DNA of 28,811 bases from Tissierellales bacterium (lineage in GTDB: Bacteria; Bacillota; Clostridia; Tissierellales; JASKZW01). Shown here in pieces: positions 22,625 through 28,811 of this stretch. The stretch's first letter is position 1; every line of letters begins with the position of its first letter. The DNA lies in NCBI GenBank assembly GCA_030152145.1, contig JASLIL010000007.1, positions 1 through 28,811 of the forward strand. Direction: 5' to 3'. The notes under the pieces are model-generated. The model had not been told where the DNA came from. It was given only the letters and a program-made list of their open reading frames with translations, and made no database searches. Made by a program: the position numbers and the translations under genes.

Positions 22625-23809
22625 ATGGAAAAAACTAGTAACAAATGGTTTAAATTTATAACTTTATATTTAGGTGCGGTTGTATTATCTATGAGCCAGT
22701 TAAAAATAACCCCTATATTTAATGAAATATCTAATCACTTAGGTATAAGCTCAACACAGACATCTCTGTTAATGTCAGTATTTACTTTTTCAGCTCTATT
22801 CTTAGCATTGCCATCAGGAGGGCTTATCAGTAAACATGGAGTAAAAAAAGTAAGTGTTTGGATAATGGCTTGCCTATGTTTAGGAAATATTATTGGTATT
22901 TTTGCTCAGACTTATAATATTCTTTTAATGAGTAGGGTAGTGGAAGGTATTTCTTTTGCCATGATTAATTTAGTAGGTATAGTATTTATTAATCATTGGT
23001 TTAGTGATGGTTCTAGAGGAGTTGCTATAGGAATTTTTGGTACTTTTTCAGCTACAGCTTCACTTTTGGCCATGAATATTTATAGGCCTATATATATTCA
23101 ATTTGGTTTAAAATCAGTTTGGTTTTTTACCGCATTATTAGCTGGTTTAGCAACTATTTTATACAGCATTGTCTTTGATGAAGTTACTGAGGAACATGAA
23201 AATCAAGCTAGCCTCAAAGAGGCCCTATCTAATAAGTACATATGGTTTCTTGCATTTTCCATGGGCACTAGTTCTTTTGTTCTATTTACCTTTCTAGGTA
23301 TATATCCTAAATTATTAATGGATATACAAGGCTTGGAACCAGTAAGAGCCAATAGTTATTCAGGCTTTTTTGGTTTATTTGGTCTTCCCTTTGGGCTATT
23401 AGCAGGAGTCTTAACAGACAAGACAAAGAGGCCAGGATTAATAGCTTTTTTAAGTAATATTTTAATATTTATATCTAGTTTGGCTATACTTAAAATTTCA
23501 AAAGATAGGGTATTATTACAAATATTTTTACTTTCAGCGGCTATTAGTATGAATACAACTTCAGTTAATATTAGCTTACAAAGTGTTGTTAAAAAGCCAA
23601 TTCTACTGGGTTATTCTCTTTCAATAATGTACTTGTTTTACTATGTCGGAACCTTTGTTGGTCCACCAATTACTACAAAGTTGATGGAACTTTTTAATTG
23701 GACAGCTAGCATATGGATACTTGCCTTAGTATCAGTTTTAGGGGCTGGGTCTTTATTTTATTATATTTGCACACATGAAAGAAAAAATGGAGGGATTAAT
23801 AATGTATAA
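22625..23809 (+). CDS. MFS transporter linked to kynureninase
   Basis: A 394-residue major-facilitator protein with twelve hydrophobic helices in two six-helix halves. The loop after helix 2 reads GGLISKHGVKKVS, a loose form of the MFS motif A, and its mirror is LLAGVLTDKTKRPG near 260. The overall style is that of the CynX/NimT-like group of small-anion and metabolite transporters. Because its stop codon lies inside the start of the kynureninase gene, it probably moves the substrate (kynurenine or tryptophan) in or a product (anthranilate) out. The substrate is not shown by sequence alone. The ribosome site is AAGGAGTGA. Third-position A/T use looks slightly higher than in neighbouring genes, by eye only. 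Confidence 0.85.
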   Translation: MEKTSNKWFKFITLYLGAVVLSMSQLKITPIFNEISNHLGISSTQTSLLMSVFTFSALFLALPSGGLISKHGVKKVSVWIMACLCLGNIIGIFAQTYNILLMSRVVEGISFAMINLVGIVFINHWFSDGSRGVAIGIFGTFSATASLLAMNIYRPIYIQFGLKSVWFFTALLAGLATILYSIVFDEVTEEHENQASLKEALSNKYIWFLAFSMGTSSFVLFTFLGIYPKLLMDIQGLEPVRANSYSGFFGLFGLPFGLLAGVLTDKTKRPGLIAFLSNILIFISSLAILKISKDRVLLQIFLLSAAISMNTTSVNISLQSVVKKPILLGYSLSIMYLFYYVGTFVGPPITTKLMELFNWTASIWILALVSVLGAGSLFYYICTHERKNGGINNV

Positions 23810-25091
23810 AAGTCGAGAGTTTGACTTGAGTCTAGATTTTGCAAGGAAGATGGACTCTATTGATGAAATGTCTAAATTTAGGGATAGGTACTATATAAAT
23901 CCAGGGCAAATTTTTATGGATGGTAACTCTCTTGGACTTTGCTCCAAGGATGCAGAAAAATCCTTGTTGGAAATGTTGGAAGTTTGGAAGAAGGAGACTA
24001 TAAATATTTGGGGGGTAGAGGATGGAAAATATCTTAATTATTCTGAGTATTTAGCTAAAAAAATGGCTTTCTTAGTTAAGGCTAAACCAGAAGAGATTGC
24101 TGTTGTAGGTAGTACGACTATGAATATTCATCAGGTCATATCTACATTCTATAAGCCTACTAAAGATAGATACAAGATTTTAGTAGATGATTTAAATTTT
24201 CCAACAGATAGATATGCTGTTGATAGTCAAATAAGACTAAAGGGTTTAGAAATAGAAGATGCTCTTAAGGTAGTAAAAAGTGATGATGGAGTTTTACTTG
24301 ATAACGATAAGATAATAGAGGCTATGACTGATGATGTTGCCTTAATTTTATTGCCATCAGCCCTTTACAGAAGCGCTCAGATTTTAGATATGAAGAGGAT
24401 TACAGATGCTGCTAGAGAAAAGGGGATATATATAGGGTGGGATCTTTGTCATTCTATAGGGGCATATCCCCATGATTTTGAAGACTTACAACCAGATTTT
24501 GCAGTTTGGTGCACCTACAAATACCTAGCTTCTGGACCAGGATCTAATGCAGGCCTTTACATTAATGAGAGGCATTTTGATAAATTAGCAGGTTTAAATG
24601 GATGGTTTGGGAATAAGGATGAAACACAATTTCAATTAAAGCATGAATTTGATCAGGCTATAGGCGCTAAGGGTTTACAGATAGGTACTCCTAGCCTTTT
24701 ATCTATGGCTCCTATATCAGGGTCATTAGACATATATAAAGAGGCAGGAATAAAAAGAATAAGGGCAAAATCTTTACATTTGTCTGCTTACCTTATGTAT
24801 CTTATAGATAATAAGCTTGCTAAATATGGATTTGGAATAGGTAATCCAAGAAAGGATGAGGAGAGAGGCGGACATGTTTGCTTGACTCATGATGATGCTT
24901 ATAGAATTGCAGCAGCCTTGAGAGATCAAGGTGTTATACCAGATTTTAGGGAACCAAATGTTATTAGACTAGCACCAGTTCCGTTATATGTTTCCTATGA
25001 GGATATATATAACTTAATTAATATAATAGAAGGTATATACACTGAGAAGAAACACGAACAATATAGCAATGAAAGAACTCTAGTTGTATAA
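23802..25091 (+). CDS. kynU: kynureninase
   Basis: A 429-residue PLP-dependent enzyme of fold type I that splits L-kynurenine to anthranilate and L-alanine. Evidence: N-terminal YYINPGQIFMDGNSLGL (substrate and phosphate site), the GSTTMNIHQ segment near 103-111, the cofactor Asp in GWDLCHSIGAYPHDF (D214, H217), the Schiff-base lysine K240 in WCTYKYLASGPGS, and late blocks GTPSLLSMAP, RGGHVCLTHDDA and RLAPVPLY. Length is typical. The ATG at 23802 has GGAGGG seven bases before it and overlaps the MFS stop; an in-frame upstream start at 23775 would add nine residues without a ribosome site. No tryptophan dioxygenase or other kynurenine-pathway gene is present. Related activity on another kynurenine-like compound is possible. 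Confidence 0.88.
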   Translation: MYKSREFDLSLDFARKMDSIDEMSKFRDRYYINPGQIFMDGNSLGLCSKDAEKSLLEMLEVWKKETINIWGVEDGKYLNYSEYLAKKMAFLVKAKPEEIAVVGSTTMNIHQVISTFYKPTKDRYKILVDDLNFPTDRYAVDSQIRLKGLEIEDALKVVKSDDGVLLDNDKIIEAMTDDVALILLPSALYRSAQILDMKRITDAAREKGIYIGWDLCHSIGAYPHDFEDLQPDFAVWCTYKYLASGPGSNAGLYINERHFDKLAGLNGWFGNKDETQFQLKHEFDQAIGAKGLQIGTPSLLSMAPISGSLDIYKEAGIKRIRAKSLHLSAYLMYLIDNKLAKYGFGIGNPRKDEERGGHVCLTHDDAYRIAAALRDQGVIPDFREPNVIRLAPVPLYVSYEDIYNLINIIEGIYTEKKHEQYSNERTLVV

Positions 25092-25166
25092 AAAATAGAT
25101 TTATAATCAGATAACCTGACTTTCTATAAATTTAAGTTGATAAAAACTATTGATTAATGGAGTATT

Positions 25167-25211
25167 AAAACAAGAGTGAAGTTTATAAAGAACTTTACTC
25201 TTGTTTTTTAT
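25167..25211 (+). terminator. intrinsic terminator after kynureninase operon
   Basis: A 17-pair stem (25167-25183 with 25191-25207) with one G-U pair and a seven-base loop is followed by a T-run. It sits 76 bases after the stop codon of kynU. Confidence 0.88.
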
Positions 25212-25337
25212 TTTCTAGAATCAAAGAAAGTTTATTAGGTATAATAATAAAGAATAATAACTATTTTAATTAGTAGTTTAGAACTAGTAAAGGAATACAT
25301 AGAAGATATTTATTTAATTTAAAAAATTATCTAAATA

Positions 25338-25368
25338 TTCAATACAAGGAGAGTATTTTTGTTATAAT
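25338..25368 (+). promoter_or_regulatory. probable promoter of the M42 peptidase operon
   Basis: TATAAT at 25363-25368 lies 48 bases before the first M42 start. The best -35 is TTCAAT (25338-25343), with a 19-base spacer, so the -35 call is weak. Confidence 0.45.
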
Positions 25369-25415
25369 ATGACTTATATGGTTTTACTATATTAGATGAT
25401 AGAAGGAGGATACTT

Positions 25416-26474
25416 ATGGAGACTTATGAAATACTAAGAGATTTATCAAACTCTTCTGGTGTTTCAGGATATGAGGATAGGAAGAGAGATATTATTATTC
25501 CAGCTTTTGAAAAGTATGTAGATGAAGTTGAAGTTGATAAGCTTGGTAATATTATTTTCCTAAAGAGAGGCAAGAACCCAGCTGGAAATAATCCTAAGAT
25601 TATGTTGGCTGCTCATATGGATGAAATAGGGCTTATGATAAATGGAATTGAAGAAGATGGTCTTTTGAAATTTACTATGGTTGGAGGGGTTGACCCTAGA
25701 ACTATTGTGTCCCAGGAAGTAACAGTCCATGGTAGGGAGGATGTTTTTGGTCTTATAGGAGCCAAGCCCCCACATTTACTGGGAGATTCAGATCCAAACA
25801 AGGCCTATGCCATGGAGGATTTAACTATAGATGTAGGTATGGACAAGGAATCAGTAGAAAAGCTTATAAGAATTGGTGATACAGTTACTATAAAAAGAGA
25901 GTTTATGGACCTTAAAAATGATAGGGTGGCAGGAAAGGCCCTGGACAATAAGGCAGGGGTAGCCAGCCTATTAGAGTGTGCTAAACTTCTACATAATGTA
26001 GACCATGAGGCAGATGTTTACTATGTTATGACTGTTCAGGAAGAAGAGACTATGCTGGGAGGTATGACTGCTTCCTATAGAATTAATCCAGATATAGGAA
26101 TTGCAGTAGATGTAGGATTTGGTAGAACCCCAGAGCTTACTACAAGGGGAACCAATGATATGGCTGCAGGCCCAAGTATAGCTTTAGGTGGAAACATTCA
26201 TCCAGGTCTAAGAAAGCATATGCTTAAGCTTGCTGCTGACTATAGTATAGAAACCCAGACAGATGTATGTGCTGGAGCTACAGGTACAGATGCTAGAGTA
26301 ATTCAAATATCAAGGTCAGGTGTTCCGGCACTTTGCCTATCAATACCTCTTAGATATATGCATACCTCTGTAGAAGTAGTTTCTATGAAGGATGTTAGAT
26401 TGACAGGTAAGCTTCTTGGATTTTTCATTAACTCAATTAGGGAGGAAGAATTGGAGGGATTACTATGCTATTAA
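25416..26474 (+). CDS. M42-family metallo-aminopeptidase, first of three
   Basis: A 352-residue cytosolic peptidase of the M42 (TET/FrvX/deblocking aminopeptidase) family, which form hollow dodecamers that degrade peptides. The zinc and catalytic residues are in AAHMDEIG (H67, D69), ALDNKAG, VQEEETMLGG (catalytic Glu pair), AVDVGFGRTPE and RYMHTSVE. The ETMLGG loop differs from the usual EEVGLRGA found in its two paralogues here. The PDZ-like inserted domain at about 75-170 is present. AGAAGGAGGA precedes the ATG. The gene overlaps the next by ten bases, so synthesis is coupled. Confidence 0.92.
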   Translation: METYEILRDLSNSSGVSGYEDRKRDIIIPAFEKYVDEVEVDKLGNIIFLKRGKNPAGNNPKIMLAAHMDEIGLMINGIEEDGLLKFTMVGGVDPRTIVSQEVTVHGREDVFGLIGAKPPHLLGDSDPNKAYAMEDLTIDVGMDKESVEKLIRIGDTVTIKREFMDLKNDRVAGKALDNKAGVASLLECAKLLHNVDHEADVYYVMTVQEEETMLGGMTASYRINPDIGIAVDVGFGRTPELTTRGTNDMAAGPSIALGGNIHPGLRKHMLKLAADYSIETQTDVCAGATGTDARVIQISRSGVPALCLSIPLRYMHTSVEVVSMKDVRLTGKLLGFFINSIREEELEGLLCY

Positions 26475-27487
26475 AAACTCTAACAGAGGCCAATGGGGTT
26501 TCAGGTAATGAGAGTGAAGTTAGGAAGATAATAATTTCAGAAATAAAGGATCATGTAGATGATCTTAAGATAGATAGGTTGGGTAATATCATAGCCTATA
26601 AAAAGGGCAAGAAGGACCCTGAGAAAACCTTGATGGTGGCAGCTCATATGGATGAGGTAGGCCTTCTAGTGGAAGAAATAGATGATATGGGACTTTTAAA
26701 GTTTATGCCAGTAGGTGGCATAGATAAAAGAATTCTAGTGTCTAAGGTAGTTTCCATTGGAGACAAAAAACTGCCAGGAGTCATAGGAGCAAAGCCTATC
26801 CACCTACAAAAACCTGAGGAAAGAAAGTCAGCCCTGGCTATAAATGATCTTTATATAGATTTTGGTGCCAGCTCTAAGGAGGATGCAGAGGCCTATGTTT
26901 CTGTGGGAGACTATGTTGCTTTCAAGTCAGATTATAGGGAGTTTGGTAATGGCTTTGTAAAGGCTAAGGCCCTTGATGATAGAGTGGGTTGTGCTATACT
27001 TATAGACCTTTTAAAAAATGTAGAGGATACTAGCTTCTATGGCGTATTTACAGTTATGGAGGAACTGGGGCTAAGGGGAGCAGGACCAGCAGCCTTTAGT
27101 GTAGATCCAGACTTTGCCCTTATTTTAGAGGGAACTATATGCGCAGATCAGAAGGGAACAGATGGTCATATGATGGCTACAAGGTCAGGCCAGGGACCAG
27201 CCATATCCCTAATTGATTATGGCAGTATATATGACTATAAAACTCGTGAAAAGCTTGTAGAACTAGCTGAAAATAAGGAAATTCCTTATCAGTATAGGAA
27301 GTCTGCTGGAGGCGGAAATGATTCAGGCAAGATCCATCTAACAAGGGATGGTGCGGTTACAGCTGCTATTTCAGTTCCTTGTAGGTATATACATTCAAAT
27401 GTATCTGTTATGAACAAGGAAGATTTCAATAATGCCTATAGACTGGCTTATGAGCTGGTAAATAATTTTGCTAAGGAGGATATGTAA
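26465..27487 (+). CDS. M42-family metallo-aminopeptidase, second of three
   Basis: A 340-residue paralogue of the flanking genes. Metal and catalytic residues are in AAHMDEVG (H61, D63), ALDDRVG, VMEELGLRGAG (Glu pair), LILEGTICAD, where Glu takes the place of Asp, as in a known M42 subgroup, and RYIHSNVS. The start lies inside the last codons of the first gene with GGAGGG as ribosome site. The end overlaps the third gene by one base (TAATG). It is clearly diverged from both neighbours at the protein level, so the triplet is not a recent duplication. Confidence 0.92.
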   Translation: MLLKTLTEANGVSGNESEVRKIIISEIKDHVDDLKIDRLGNIIAYKKGKKDPEKTLMVAAHMDEVGLLVEEIDDMGLLKFMPVGGIDKRILVSKVVSIGDKKLPGVIGAKPIHLQKPEERKSALAINDLYIDFGASSKEDAEAYVSVGDYVAFKSDYREFGNGFVKAKALDDRVGCAILIDLLKNVEDTSFYGVFTVMEELGLRGAGPAAFSVDPDFALILEGTICADQKGTDGHMMATRSGQGPAISLIDYGSIYDYKTREKLVELAENKEIPYQYRKSAGGGNDSGKIHLTRDGAVTAAISVPCRYIHSNVSVMNKEDFNNAYRLAYELVNNFAKEDM

Positions 27488-28482
27488 TGAATTTTAATAG
27501 TGGATTATTAAAGGAGTTAGTATCAATATATGGTCCTAGTAGTAGGGAAGATAGGATCAGGGACTTTATAGAAGAAGAAATAAAAGACTATGTAGATGAG
27601 TTAAGGGTAGATGCTCTAGGCAATCTTATTGCTAGAAAAAAGGGAGCAGGCAAGAAGATTATGATTTCAGCCCATATGGACCAGATAGGCCTTATGGTTA
27701 TAGATATAGATGATAAGGGCTTTGCCAGAGTGGCAAGTGTAGGAGGAGTTCCTAGCCATGGTGTTTCAGGACAGAGAGTTGTCTTTGAAAATGGCCTGGT
27801 AGCAGTAGTGGGAGAAGAGCCCTTAGATGATGTTTCAAAGCTAAAGATTTCAAATCTTTACTTGGATCTAGGAACTAAGTCCAAGGAGGAAACCGAAGCT
27901 TTGATTAGCATTGGGGACATATGTGTTTACAAGGCAGATTTTGATGAAAATGAAAATGTGGTTTTTACCCCCTACCTAGATGATAGGGTAGGATGCTTTG
28001 TAGCCATAGAAGCCTTGAAAAATATTAAGGACAATAAGAATGACCTTTACTTTGTCTTCTCAACACAGGAAGAAGTAGGACTTAGGGGGGCTAAGACAGC
28101 AGCTTTCAGTGTAGACCCAGACTATGGTATAGCTTTAGATGTTACTATGTATGGTGATACTCCTAAGGCTAAAAGGCTTGCTATTAATCTACATGATGGA
28201 GCAGCTATAAAGGCTAAGGACGGATCCCTAGTAACCCTTCCTTATGTTAAGGATAAGCTAATAGAAGTTGCAGAGAAAAACAAGATAAAATACCAGATAG
28301 AAATTCTAGAATATGCAGGTACAGATGCAGGTGCCATGAGTCTTAGTAGAAGCGGGGTTAGGGCAGGCTGTATATCAATTCCTTGCAGATATGTTCATTC
28401 AACTAATGAAATGGCAAGTAAGGAAGATATTATAAACTGTCAAAAACTTTTAGAAGCCTTCCTAGAAGAAGACCTAGACTAA
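27487..28482 (+). CDS. M42-family metallo-aminopeptidase, third of three
   Basis: A 331-residue paralogue ending the operon. Its motifs are SAHMDQIG (H63, D65), YLDDRVG, TQEEVGLRGA (Glu pair), ALDVTMYGDTP and RYVHSTNE. The Gln in HMDQIG replaces the Glu seen in the other two; it directly follows a metal-binding Asp, and could tune rather than abolish activity. AAGGAGGA inside the second gene serves as ribosome site. A strong terminator follows within ten bases. The substrate preference of each paralogue cannot be read from sequence. Confidence 0.92.
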   Translation: MNFNSGLLKELVSIYGPSSREDRIRDFIEEEIKDYVDELRVDALGNLIARKKGAGKKIMISAHMDQIGLMVIDIDDKGFARVASVGGVPSHGVSGQRVVFENGLVAVVGEEPLDDVSKLKISNLYLDLGTKSKEETEALISIGDICVYKADFDENENVVFTPYLDDRVGCFVAIEALKNIKDNKNDLYFVFSTQEEVGLRGAKTAAFSVDPDYGIALDVTMYGDTPKAKRLAINLHDGAAIKAKDGSLVTLPYVKDKLIEVAEKNKIKYQIEILEYAGTDAGAMSLSRSGVRAGCISIPCRYVHSTNEMASKEDIINCQKLLEAFLEEDLD

Positions 28483-28487
28483 GTTTT

Positions 28488-28532
28488 AACTGTTCCATAA
28501 TTAGTTTCAAATAATTATGGAACAGTTTTTTT
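28488..28532 (+). terminator. intrinsic terminator after the M42 operon
   Basis: A perfect 16-pair stem (28488-28503 with 28512-28527) closes an eight-base loop and runs into a seven-base T-run (28526-28532). Confidence 0.92.
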
Positions 28533-28714
28533 ATGGAAAAATACCAAGTTTGGAATAACTAACATTCAATACTTCTTATTATTTGTTTGAATCAGAATTT
28601 TAGGCTTGGGGAAAAAAACTTGTAAGTTTAGAAATATTAAGCCTAGAAGCTTATTTTATATAGGAAAAGGAAAAGTTTATTTAGGCCCTAGCCTTCCCGC
28701 CTTTAAATATAGGG

Positions 28715-28728
28715 ATTTCTATAGAAAT
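28715..28728. promoter_or_regulatory. 14-bp palindrome near the window end
   Basis: ATTTCTATAGAAAT is a perfect palindrome in otherwise structureless A/T-rich DNA. It could be an operator for the gene beyond the window. No other copy was noticed here. Confidence 0.25.
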
Positions 28729-28811
28729 ATTAATAGTATACTTATAAAATAAGGGACAATATTACCATTAGTTGGAAATTGAGGATTATAAACTTATGTC
28801 AAGAAATATCC

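Larger units (their letters stand above)
25092..25415. other. 324-base intergenic region
   Basis: Holds the terminator of the kynureninase operon (25167-25211) and the promoter of the M42 operon. Otherwise A/T-rich with no coding signal. Confidence 0.7.
28483..28811. other. 329-base gene-free end of the window
   Basis: After the M42 terminator I see no coding sequence. A perfect palindrome lies at 28715-28728 and a possible start codon at 28796 is cut by the window end. Confidence 0.6.

Noticed and set aside
25416..28482. M42 triplet as an assembly duplication
   Set aside because: The three proteins differ throughout, including active-site loops, so they are old paralogues.
28796..28811. 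Partial gene starting at ATG 28796
   Set aside because: Only five codons are available and the GAGG upstream is poorly spaced; this is not enough to support a gene.
1..28811. CRISPR array, tRNA, rRNA or insertion sequence
   Set aside because: I saw no regularly spaced repeats, no cloverleaf-like segment or conserved T-loop, and no transposase gene.

Overview
The window comes from a low-GC Gram-positive bacterium. The coding sequences favour AGG for arginine and ATA for isoleucine, ribosome sites are strong GGAGG types, -10 boxes are TATAAT, and genes often end in hairpin plus T-run terminators. An orphan kynureninase, a triple M42 peptidase operon, an MprF lysyltransferase and a DUF2207 protein fit an anaerobic, amino-acid-using Bacillota member. 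My guess is Tissierellia/Peptoniphilaceae; this is inferred from style only. No rRNA, tRNA, insertion sequence, phage gene or CRISPR array was seen.

Layout. 1-4.9 kb: a DUF2207 membrane protein (minus) divergent from birA (plus), a 392-base gap with several inverted repeats, then an EamA exporter convergent with a conserved TIM-barrel protein of unknown function. 4.9-6.1 kb: a two-gene operon of a one-domain DUF1538 membrane protein and a PII-like signalling protein. 6.1-18.6 kb: a block with an envelope/antimicrobial-defence flavour. It holds mprF (minus), a divergent AraC-type regulator fused to a degenerate GH39-like domain, a MATE exporter, a histidine kinase/response regulator pair, and a MacA/MacB-like ABC exporter whose adaptor has a very long coiled-coil region. 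The exporter promoter carries a 13-base direct repeat with a 22-base period, which looks like a response-regulator site.

18.6-21.9 kb: an ECF-transporter S component, a secreted alkaline phosphatase (minus) with Pho-box-like repeats upstream, and an M29 aminopeptidase (minus). 22.0-25.1 kb: an Lrp/AsnC regulator divergent from a translationally coupled MFS transporter-kynureninase pair, with several inverted repeats between them. 25.2-28.5 kb: three overlapping genes for diverged M42 metallo-aminopeptidases, closed by a strong terminator. The last 329 bases hold that terminator and a 14-base palindrome but no gene.

The most interesting points are the kinase/regulator-controlled exporter with its oversized adaptor, the DUF1538-PII pair, the isolated kynureninase unit, the AraC-pseudoglycosidase fusion and the M42 triplet. 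Most genes belong to families I can name, so novelty lies mainly in their combinations and in intergenic operators. All calls rest on reading the sequence; no database search was possible.
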